6,296 nt of DNA, taken from assembly GCA_964392765.1 (NCBI GenBank), contig CAYMRF010000066.1, positions 1-6,296 of the forward strand. The letters are read 5' to 3'. The position numbers were made by a program, and so were the translations under genes. Source of the stretch: BTUB01 sp964392765. Its GTDB lineage: Bacteria > Babelota > Babeliae > Babelales > Vermiphilaceae. Below the pieces are notes generated by a model. That model was not told the origin of the DNA, searched no databases, and saw only the letters and a list, made by a program, of their open reading frames with translations. This document shows positions 1 through 5,074 of this stretch, in pieces (within the stretch, counting starts at the first letter, position 1; every line of letters begins with the position of its first letter).

Positions 1-3
1 TAA

Positions 4-29
4 GGCCTCGCTCGAAGCGAACGGGGGGG
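4..29. other. GC-rich hairpin and G7 run upstream of gatC
   Basis: A 5-bp perfect inverted repeat (TCGCT at 8-12, AGCGA at 16-20, loop CGA) is followed by seven G residues at 23-29. This is GC-rich against an AT-rich background. There is no T tract after the stem, so it is not a standard intrinsic terminator for rightward transcription. It could be the end of an upstream gene or RNA cut by the window edge, or a leader structure for gatC. The function is unknown. Confidence 0.25.
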
Positions 30-46
30 TTAACTTTAGGATTTAT

Positions 47-331
47 ATGGCTTTAATTACCAAAGATGAAGTACGCAAAATAGCGCACATGTCTCGCATT
101 GCAATCCATGAAGATGAGATTGATGAACTCACGCAGCAGCTTGAGGCAGTTCTTGCCTATGCTGCGCGAGTAAATGAAGTTGCCACGGCGCAGCAAGGGC
201 CATTGCCTCAGAATGTGAATGTATTCCGTGAAGATGCAGTTAAGCCTTGCATTGCTGATCGCATTAAGGCGGAAGCTCCTGAAATCGAAGCTGACTATTT
301 TGTTGTCCCTGCAATCCTTGAACACGAGTAA
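47..331 (+). CDS. gatC: Asp-tRNA(Asn)/Glu-tRNA(Gln) amidotransferase subunit C
   Basis: GatC is the small structural subunit of the GatCAB complex, which amidates misacylated Glu-tRNA(Gln) and/or Asp-tRNA(Asn) in the cytoplasm. It wraps around GatA and helps hold GatA and GatB together. The 94-aa length is normal for the family. Visible family features are the N-terminal helix with the pattern ITKDEVRKIAHMSRIAI (residues 4-20), a second helix with EIDELTQQLEAVL (24-36), the FREDAVKP segment (60-67) and the C-terminal YFVVP motif (84-88). The ATG at 47 follows an AGGA ribosome-binding site at 38-41 with a 5-nt spacer. gatA starts 7 bp after the stop codon in the same direction, so the two are almost certainly co-transcribed. 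Confidence 0.95.
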   Translation: MALITKDEVRKIAHMSRIAIHEDEIDELTQQLEAVLAYAARVNEVATAQQGPLPQNVNVFREDAVKPCIADRIKAEAPEIEADYFVVPAILEHE

Positions 332-338
332 AATTCCT

Positions 339-1784
339 ATGAACAATCTCTCATTTGCATCAATTAAAGAATTACGCGCATTATTAGATAAAAAAGAAAT
401 CACCGCTGAGCAACTGGTTGATCATTGCATCGCTCGTTTTAAAGAGAAAGATGGCGATCTTGGTTCTGCGTTAGAAGTTTTTGATAAAGAATCGGTACTA
501 AAAGCAAGCAAGAGTAATGGAATCCTTTCAGGTATTCCTGGCCTTGTAAAAGATAATATTGCACAAGAAAATCGTAAGCTCTCATGCGCTTCAAAAATAC
601 TTGAAGGCTTTGAATCTACCTTTGATGCAACCGCATGCTCTCGTTTAAAAGAGCAAGGAGCGCTGTTACTCGGACGCGCTAATTGCGATGAATTTGCAAT
701 GGGCAGCTCAACCGAAACTTCTGCATATCAAAAAACTAAAAATCCGTGGGATGCTTCTCGTGTTCCGGGCGGCTCAAGTGGTGGATCTGCCGCAGCGGTT
801 GCCGCAGGCTTAGTGCCGTGGGCATTAGGAACTGATACGGGTGGATCAGTACGCCAACCAGCAGCATTTTGCGGAATCGTGGGAAGTAAACCAACCTATG
901 GATTAATTTCTCGCTATGGCTTGGTTGCTTATGGTTCTTCATTAGATCAAGTAGGGGTCTTTACGCGCACGGTGTATGATAATGCATTGGTAATGTCAGC
1001 GATGGCGGGCAATGATCCTCAAGATTCAACTACTTTAGATACTCCTGCCCAAGATTTCACCAAACTCTTAGACGGAAAATTACCTCAAAGTTGCACTATT
1101 GGTATCATCGAAAATGCGGTCTATGCGCAAGGCATGGATCCTGAAGTGGTAGCTACTTTAGAAGAATCAATCAAAGTGCTTGAGGGATTGGGCGCTAAAA
1201 TTAAGAAAATTAAACTGCCGGTACTTGATTATTCAGCGGCAGTATACTTTATTGTGAGCCGTGCAGAAGCCGCTTCAAACTTAGCGCGTTTTGATGGCGT
1301 TCGCTATGGATTCCGCTCAAAAGATTCCAATACGCTCGAAAAAATGTATAGCAATACGCGCCATGATGGTTTTGGTGCTGAAGTTAAAAAGCGAATCATT
1401 ATTGGTAACTATGTGCTATCAGCAGGCCATGCAGATGCATATTATAAAAAAGCTAAGATTGTACAATCGATGATGCGCGAAGGTTTTGCCGATGCGTTTA
1501 AAGAGTGCACATTGCTTCTTATGCCAACTCATCCAGCGCCGGCATTTAAATTCGGTGCATTTGATGTGGATAAGTTGCAAATGGATCTGCAAGATTACTT
1601 TACCTGCGCGATGAACCTTTCGGGCAACCCGGCAATTTCTATTCCATGCGGATTGAGTAAAACTAATTTGCCGATTGGATTCCAATTAATTGCGCCTCAT
1701 TTGGGTGAAAGCACGATGTTCCAAGCAGCGCATGCGTATGAGCAAGCAACTGAATGGCATAAGATGCATCCAAAAGGGTTTTAA
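339..1784 (+). CDS. gatA: Asp-tRNA(Asn)/Glu-tRNA(Gln) amidotransferase subunit A
   Basis: GatA is the glutaminase subunit of GatCAB: it hydrolyses glutamine and sends the ammonia to GatB for transamidation of the tRNA-bound Glu or Asp. The product is 481 aa, full length for the family. The amidase-signature core is intact: Lys71 in GLVKDNIA, the glycine/serine loop GGSSGGS (144-150) with the cis-Ser at 146, and the nucleophile Ser170 in DTGGSVRQP. These are spaced as in known GatA enzymes. The reading frame is open upstream to 219, inside gatC, but the ATG at 339 is chosen: it lies 7 bp after the gatC stop, and translation from it begins with the usual helix (SIKELRALLDKKEITAEQL). The Shine-Dalgarno sequence is weak (GAG at 326-328), which suggests translational coupling to gatC. 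gatB does not follow; the next gene is convergent, with only 11 bp between stop codons. Confidence 0.97.
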   Translation: MNNLSFASIKELRALLDKKEITAEQLVDHCIARFKEKDGDLGSALEVFDKESVLKASKSNGILSGIPGLVKDNIAQENRKLSCASKILEGFESTFDATACSRLKEQGALLLGRANCDEFAMGSSTETSAYQKTKNPWDASRVPGGSSGGSAAAVAAGLVPWALGTDTGGSVRQPAAFCGIVGSKPTYGLISRYGLVAYGSSLDQVGVFTRTVYDNALVMSAMAGNDPQDSTTLDTPAQDFTKLLDGKLPQSCTIGIIENAVYAQGMDPEVVATLEESIKVLEGLGAKIKKIKLPVLDYSAAVYFIVSRAEAASNLARFDGVRYGFRSKDSNTLEKMYSNTRHDGFGAEVKKRIIIGNYVLSAGHADAYYKKAKIVQSMMREGFADAFKECTLLLMPTHPAPAFKFGAFDVDKLQMDLQDYFTCAMNLSGNPAISIPCGLSKTNLPIGFQLIAPHLGESTMFQAAHAYEQATEWHKMHPKGF

Positions 1785-1795
1785 AGATTAGACTT

Positions 1796-2359
1796 TTAGC
1801 TCGTGGGTATGTTTTTTGGAGCATCTTTTATCTCCTGAGAAATAGCATTTCGTATGGCTGCATTAAGTTCGTCATGTAAATCGGATGGAATAAGCAGTTC
1901 GGCCTGTTCGAGTGTTAACCGTCTATTTCTAACTTGCTTTGCAATATTAGCAATAGCTTGTTCGCGCAATGTTTTTGGTTGATAAATTTGATGAACCTGC
2001 TTGATTCCTTGAATTTTTATTCTTGACGATTGCGGTTTTAACTCTCCGCCAGTAATAGTTATTAGCTCATTACCTAGGCTTGCTCCTGGTTGTGAAAAGC
2101 CGTTAATTTCTGCTGATCTTTCTATAATGATATCTGACAAAAGATTAATCGTAAAAGGCCCATTTCCTGGAATTTTAAAATTAATTATATTCGGTACCAT
2201 GCCATGGTTTTCATCTGATCGCTTAACTGCTTCGCGTAGAGATCCGGGCCCTGAATCATTGGTATTGGTAACCACCGGCTTAAAGATAATCCCGCAATTA
2301 ATATATGATGTAATGCTTATGAGTGATATACAGACTAAAACTATTTGTTTTAAATTCAT
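1796..2359 (-). CDS. secreted protein with truncated CSLREA-type beta-helix start and helical tail
   Basis: This 187-aa protein has no assignable enzymatic function. Residues 1-22 form a Sec signal peptide (Lys4 followed by a hydrophobic stretch IVLVCISLISITSYI). Residues 29-95 match the start of secreted right-handed parallel beta-helix proteins: VTNTNDSGPGSLREAV (30-45, the SLREA motif), INFKIPGNGPFTINL (59-73) and INGFSQPGAS (85-94). Those proteins normally run for many hundreds of residues with repeated coils. Here only about one coil is present before an unrelated region (100-130) and a charged, predicted alpha-helical tail (131-175). The protein therefore looks like a truncated beta-helix protein or a chimera. 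An AGAAG ribosome-binding site precedes the ATG by about 8 nt on the minus strand. It is divergent from the ankyrin-like gene at 2583 and may share a helical tail module with it. A surface or exported role is inferred from the signal peptide only. Confidence 0.8.
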   Translation of the reverse strand: MNLKQIVLVCISLISITSYINCGIIFKPVVTNTNDSGPGSLREAVKRSDENHGMVPNIINFKIPGNGPFTINLLSDIIIERSAEINGFSQPGASLGNELITITGGELKPQSSRIKIQGIKQVHQIYQPKTLREQAIANIAKQVRNRRLTLEQAELLIPSDLHDELNAAIRNAISQEIKDAPKNIPTS

Positions 2360-2582
2360 GGTTATTCTTCTTTTATTTTAGGTGTTATGGGGTCTAAAAC
2401 ACTCTTTCCCTATTATTTATTAGGTTACCATAGGATAATTTCATATTGCAATAAATTTATATATTTAATAATATTGATTTTTGTATGAAAAAGGCCCTAT
2501 TCTATTCTTATAGAGGTAATTGCGGTGTTGCAGTTTTTTTTATAGTAAAAAGAGCTGAAATTAACAAATAAAAGGAAAAAAT
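2360..2582. promoter_or_regulatory. AT-rich divergent intergenic region with candidate rightward promoter
   Basis: This 223-bp spacer separates two divergent secreted-protein genes and must hold both promoters. For the rightward gene, TTGATT (2474-2479) and TATTCT (2498-2503) with an 18-bp spacer form a weak sigma-70-like candidate. TTGTAT (2481-2486) with TATTCT (2503-2508) is an alternative. A 10-bp perfect palindrome, TATTGCAATA (2444-2453), could be a regulator site but may be chance in such AT-rich DNA. A T8 tract near 2534-2541 follows only a 3-bp stem, which is too weak to call an attenuator. No convincing leftward promoter was found by eye. Confidence 0.35.
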
Positions 2583-3239
2583 ATGAACCATAAATTATTA
2601 AACCTCATAGGAGTGGTACTTCTTGCCTCATCATCGTTTGCTTGGCCTATGTATACATCCTATTTGCCTGACTATACCCCAATTGAGTTTTCCGATGACC
2701 AAGAGCCAATACCTACGCCAGTTAAAAATACTGTTCTGCAAGCCTTAAATTATGGTGATGTCGAACGAGCAATCGAATTAGTGAAACAAGGTACTTTTGA
2801 TCCTAATGAACGAAATTTATTTGGTCGTAGCCCTTTGTTAGAAGCCTACAACAGAATAAGAGAGATTAACGATTTCGTGTCTGCTTTTAAGCAACTGGGA
2901 CGCAATAATGTGGAAAAAGAATTGGAAAAAGAGCCACTCTATCAACTTTTAGAGTTAATGTTACAAAAAGGTGCAAATCCATTTGAGAAGATTTCAATTA
3001 AAATGGCGTCAGGGGTGGTTAGTAATAGAAGCTTATATGATGATGCTCTCAGGTATAAGGACCAACGACTTGTGGGTTTAATAAAGAAATATTATCCAGT
3101 TAAATCTTTAACTTCGTTGAGCTTACAGTCAATCATTCAAGCTGTTGAAGGCGGCGAGGTGAGTTTAGAAGATATTAAAGAAGAATACCCTGAGGCAGTT
3201 TATAAGCAAATAGAAGATGTCGTTAAGCAATCAAATTGA
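2583..3239 (+). CDS. secreted ankyrin-repeat-like protein
   Basis: This is a 218-aa protein with a clear Sec signal peptide (residues 1-20, cleavage probably after SSSFA). Residues 48-90 resemble an ankyrin unit: an inner helix VLQALNYGDVERAIELVKQG followed by DPNERNLFGRSPLLEAY, comparable to the family pattern of a helix pair ending in G.dpN..d..G.tpL. A second degenerate unit covers about 115-165 (LLELMLQKGANPFEK, then LYDDALRYKDQRLVGLI). A charged helical tail follows (178-215). Ankyrin repeats bind proteins and are common in effectors of host-associated bacteria, but no target can be named. The ATG at 2583 is preceded by a strong AAGGA site (2572-2576). The last codons overlap, in another frame, a remnant of a dehydrogenase gene, so this 3' end may be recent. 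Signal-peptide and coding calls are firm; the ankyrin call is moderate. Confidence 0.85.
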   Translation: MNHKLLNLIGVVLLASSSFAWPMYTSYLPDYTPIEFSDDQEPIPTPVKNTVLQALNYGDVERAIELVKQGTFDPNERNLFGRSPLLEAYNRIREINDFVSAFKQLGRNNVEKELEKEPLYQLLELMLQKGANPFEKISIKMASGVVSNRSLYDDALRYKDQRLVGLIKKYYPVKSLTSLSLQSIIQAVEGGEVSLEDIKEEYPEAVYKQIEDVVKQSN

Positions 3240-3378
3240 GCAAGCAGGCAGAGAAATTATTAATGGCATTCAAGCAGAAAAAAAGACTGTGTATGTGCCG
3301 AGTAAAGTTGGGCTTGTTTCTTTTCTTCTTAAATATTTACTTGATCGGGCCTATAATAGATATTTTTACTGGCTATAG
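3217..3378 (+). pseudogene. 3' remnant of a short-chain dehydrogenase/reductase (SDR) gene
   Basis: A 53-codon open frame, different from that of the ankyrin-like gene it overlaps at 3217-3239, encodes a peptide resembling the last 45-50 residues of SDR oxidoreductases. It has a helix with AGREIINGIQAEKK, then TVYVPSKVGLVSFLLKYLL and a closing aromatic segment (RAYNRYFYWL). The family pattern is a helix ending in a short charged loop, the strand y.vP.k, then a hydrophobic helix. The NAD(P)-binding glycine motif and the catalytic Tyr-x-x-x-Lys are absent. The upstream frame is closed by stops (TAG at 3211), so this is a truncated fossil and not an enzyme. An in-frame ATG at 3217 has no convincing ribosome-binding site. 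The family call rests on pattern memory alone. Confidence 0.5.
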
Positions 3379-3380
3379 AG

Positions 3381-3836
3381 TTAATTATTTGTATTTTGAT
3401 GATTTGTTAAACAATGATGTTTAGCATGTCTTTGTTGCAGGTATTGCTGATAATTTTTAATTTTTAAAAGAGTACTTCCAGCACCATAAAGACAAAGTCC
3501 ACTTAAGGCAAAATATCTTAAGCATTTGGTTGGATTGGGTTGCTGTGTTTGAAGTGCTGCAAGTCGTTGTTCTAAAGAGCCGCCGACGATAGTGACTGCC
3601 GTAGTGTTATCGCTATTTCCTAATAATTGATTCACGCTTGGAGCATTTTTTAATCCAACATAGGCTGCAACGCCCGCTAATCCCACTTCTGACATTGCCA
3701 GAGCCGCAAGAGCGGTTTTGCTTTGTGTATGTTCCGGGCAATGCCAATTAACATCTTTTTGTTGCTGATTCATAGCAGTTATAGTTCCTGCTAATAAACT
3801 GTTGAGAACGAAAATTTTTATCATGTGCAATTTCAT
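3381..3836 (-). CDS. putative secreted/membrane protein with two hydrophobic segments
   Basis: I do not recognise this 151-aa protein. The N-terminus is signal-peptide-like (MKLHMIKIFVLNSLLAGTITA, shown here as residues 1-10 MKLHMIKIFV and 11-21 LNSLLAGTITA). Two further hydrophobic stretches at about 41-62 (rich in Ala and Gly) and 105-126 could form a membrane hairpin around a polar loop. The C-terminal tail contains a His/Cys cluster (HAKHHC, 137-142), and WHCPEH occurs at 31-36, so metal binding is conceivable but unproven. The frame is open upstream to a TTG at 3854. The ATG at 3836 is preferred because it has an AAAGAG ribosome-binding site 5 nt upstream and starts directly at the signal peptide. 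An extended -10 promoter lies about 45 bp upstream. Its stop is 2 bp from the end of the convergent SDR remnant. Confidence 0.75.
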   Translation of the reverse strand: MKLHMIKIFVLNSLLAGTITAMNQQQKDVNWHCPEHTQSKTALAALAMSEVGLAGVAAYVGLKNAPSVNQLLGNSDNTTAVTIVGGSLEQRLAALQTQQPNPTKCLRYFALSGLCLYGAGSTLLKIKNYQQYLQQRHAKHHCLTNHQNTNN

Positions 3837-3841
3837 GTGTG

Positions 3842-3847
3842 CTCTTT
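3842..3847 (-). promoter_or_regulatory. ribosome-binding site that sets the start at 3836
   Basis: On the minus strand AAAGAG lies 5 nt before the ATG at 3836. It supports this start over the longer open frame beginning with TTG at 3854. A second ATG at 3850 is out of frame and stops within five codons. Confidence 0.5.
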
Positions 3848-3880
3848 CATTCAAAAGGAACTCGATAAATATTATTAAAC

Positions 3881-3889
3881 ATTATAGCA
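3881..3889 (-). promoter_or_regulatory. extended -10 promoter for the minus-strand membrane-protein gene
   Basis: Read on the minus strand the sequence is TGCTATAAT: a perfect TATAAT box (3886-3881) with the upstream TGn extension. Extended -10 promoters often work without a good -35 box, and none is seen at 16-18 bp. Transcription would begin near 3874 and leave a leader of about 38 nt before the ATG at 3836. Confidence 0.5.
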
Positions 3890-3949
3890 CTAGCTTAATT
3901 TCTTACTATATTTTGCTCAAGTAGTTTTAACTTGCATCCAGTAGTAATT

Positions 3950-4135
3950 TTACAGCTTCTTTTTTATACAATAGCGTTTATGGCCCGGAGGGCAATCATC
4001 CAATATTCCAAATATTTCATAGCCATGCTTAAGATAAAAATCTTTAGTCTGAAAATCAAAGGTATCCAAATGCACCAATGTGCGCCCATTTCTCGTGCTT
4101 CTTGTTCTATTTTTTCAAGATTTTTTTTAGAGAAT
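3950..4135 (-). pseudogene. frameshifted 3' remnant of a GNAT acetyltransferase gene
   Basis: The minus strand encodes the C-terminal half of a GNAT N-acetyltransferase in two frames. From the stop at 3950-3952 back to 4078 the peptide contains LVHLDTFDFQTKDFY, LKHGYEIFGIL and CPPGHKRYCIKKKL. This matches the closing part of the fold, where the usual pattern is LDT..fQA..FY.k.GY...G followed by a basic C-terminus. Upstream, shifted by one base, comes LEKIEQEAREMGA, the helix that normally precedes it. One missing T near 4078-4081 (CATTG where CATTTG would keep the frame) explains the shift. The acetyl-CoA loop (Q/R-x-x-G-x-G/A) and everything before it are absent; that DNA is now the start region of the 62-aa membrane-protein gene. 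This is a dead gene. It accounts for most of the 310-bp stretch without an intact gene. Confidence 0.8.
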
Positions 4136-4164
4136 GGTGTAGGATAGCTTTGTTGAGGAAAATT

Positions 4165-4353
4165 ATGTATAAAAAATATAGTCCACCTTCTTGGCTTAAA
4201 TGGGGAATGTTTTTCACAGTCAGTCTTGGCTATTTAGTGGTATTTCTAATAATTCGAACTTTTTTCAATGATTCTGCCTCATACACTTCACTCGCAATAG
4301 CACTTATGAGTTATTGGTTGGTCTTTTTCTTATACCCGTTATGGGGTAAATAG
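4165..4353 (+). CDS. small two-helix membrane protein
   Basis: This 62-aa protein is not recognised. It has a short basic N-terminus (MYKKYSPPSW) and two hydrophobic segments, about residues 12-30 and 41-59, joined by a short polar turn (RTFFNDSASY). This is the layout of a small inner-membrane hairpin protein. The ATG at 4165 follows a GAGGA ribosome-binding site (4155-4159) by 5 nt, so the frame that is open further upstream is not used; upstream DNA is the antisense of the GNAT remnant. The next gene, an M48-like peptidase, starts 23 bp downstream with its own strong site, so the two are probably one operon. A partner or regulator of the peptidase is possible but is only inferred from position. 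Short orphan status limits confidence. Confidence 0.65.
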   Translation: MYKKYSPPSWLKWGMFFTVSLGYLVVFLIIRTFFNDSASYTSLAIALMSYWLVFFLYPLWGK

Positions 4354-4376
4354 AAGCTAAAAGAAGAAGGATTTTA

Positions 4377-5066
4377 ATGCGTTTTTATAGATATATTTAT
4401 TTGTTTATATTGAGCTCATCGGTATTAATGCAAGCTAATCCGATGCAGAAAATATATGCATCGGTTTTTGGAGATCAAGAGGTTTCAAGCGAATACAAAA
4501 CGTTAGTGCAAGAGGCACTTGATGATTATGGCTATCCGCGTGCGGTATCGGTTAAAAAAATGAATACTATTGGATCGCGTCTTGTTGATTTGCAATTGTA
4601 TTCATTTACCTTATTTGGAATCTGGTTAAATGAAGATCTGCTAAATTCTTGTGACATCAACTTGAAAAAATGGTTAATTTATCACGAAGTTGCGCATGTG
4701 GTGCATAAACATCATGCAAAAGCAATCGCATTGACCGGCATGATAGCTGCCCTTTCTTTGGCTCAGTACCATTTTGCGGCCCATCTATTTCAAAACAAAA
4801 GCTTTGCAGGCACTCTGGCGGCAGCCAGTGGAGCGCTTCTATTTATAAATAGCTTAAAGTGTTTTATTAGAGCACAAGAAAAAGCAGCCGATTTGGCAGC
4901 AGTAAAAACCTTATGCCACAATGGTAAAAAATATATTGCACAATCGTATCTTGAATATCTTAATAATCTTATAAAAGAGGGCCAATCAAATGAAAATGAT
5001 GGTTGGCATTATGACTTTAAAGATCAAGCTGAATACCTAAAGAAAGAACTATTCCTGAATTCTTAG
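4377..5066 (+). CDS. M48-family-like membrane zinc metallopeptidase
   Basis: This 229-aa protein is a probable zinc endopeptidase of the M48 type (HtpX/Oma1-like). It has a signal peptide or N-terminal anchor (residues 1-20, FILSSSVLMQA then NPM). The catalytic motif HEVAH is at 103-107, giving zinc ligands His103 and His107 and base Glu104. The third ligand is probably Glu168 in QEKAADLAA, matching the family ExxxD signature (Glu168, Asp172). Two hydrophobic segments (about 115-137 and 142-160) lie between the two motifs, as in HtpX. The protein is shorter than typical HtpX (about 290 aa) and lacks its two N-terminal transmembrane helices. If the signal peptide is cleaved, the active site faces outside the cytoplasm. 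AAGGA at 4367-4371 sets the ATG at 4377. The substrate is unknown; envelope protein quality control or processing of exported proteins is plausible. Confidence 0.85.
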   Translation: MRFYRYIYLFILSSSVLMQANPMQKIYASVFGDQEVSSEYKTLVQEALDDYGYPRAVSVKKMNTIGSRLVDLQLYSFTLFGIWLNEDLLNSCDINLKKWLIYHEVAHVVHKHHAKAIALTGMIAALSLAQYHFAAHLFQNKSFAGTLAAASGALLFINSLKCFIRAQEKAADLAAVKTLCHNGKKYIAQSYLEYLNNLIKEGQSNENDGWHYDFKDQAEYLKKELFLNS

Positions 5067-5074
5067 TTTCTTAA

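Noticed and set aside
219..338. 40-codon upstream extension of the gatA frame
   Set aside because: It lies inside gatC, has no GatA-like sequence, and the ATG at 339 gives the normal GatA N-terminus and length.
2127..2381. 84-codon plus-strand open frame
   Set aside because: Antisense to the beta-helix-like gene; contains no recognisable motif and reads through its start region.
3236..3424. 62-codon plus-strand open frame beginning with TTG
   Set aside because: No ribosome-binding site, and the overlapping frame from 3217 carries the SDR-like sequence; this one is a shadow of it.
3837..3854. TTG start at 3854 for the minus-strand membrane protein
   Set aside because: The ATG at 3836 starts directly at the signal peptide and has a better-placed ribosome-binding site.
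3932..4147. 71-codon plus-strand open frame
   Set aside because: It is the antisense of the GNAT remnant, and the minus strand explains the sequence much better.
4078..4164. N-terminal extension of the small membrane-protein frame
   Set aside because: The extension is antisense to the GNAT remnant; the ATG at 4165 has a GAGGA site 5 nt upstream.
5045..5070. Possible bidirectional terminator between the peptidase and RING-H2 genes
   Set aside because: Only a 5-bp AACTA/TAGTT stem with a 12-nt loop and no GC-rich core; too weak to call.
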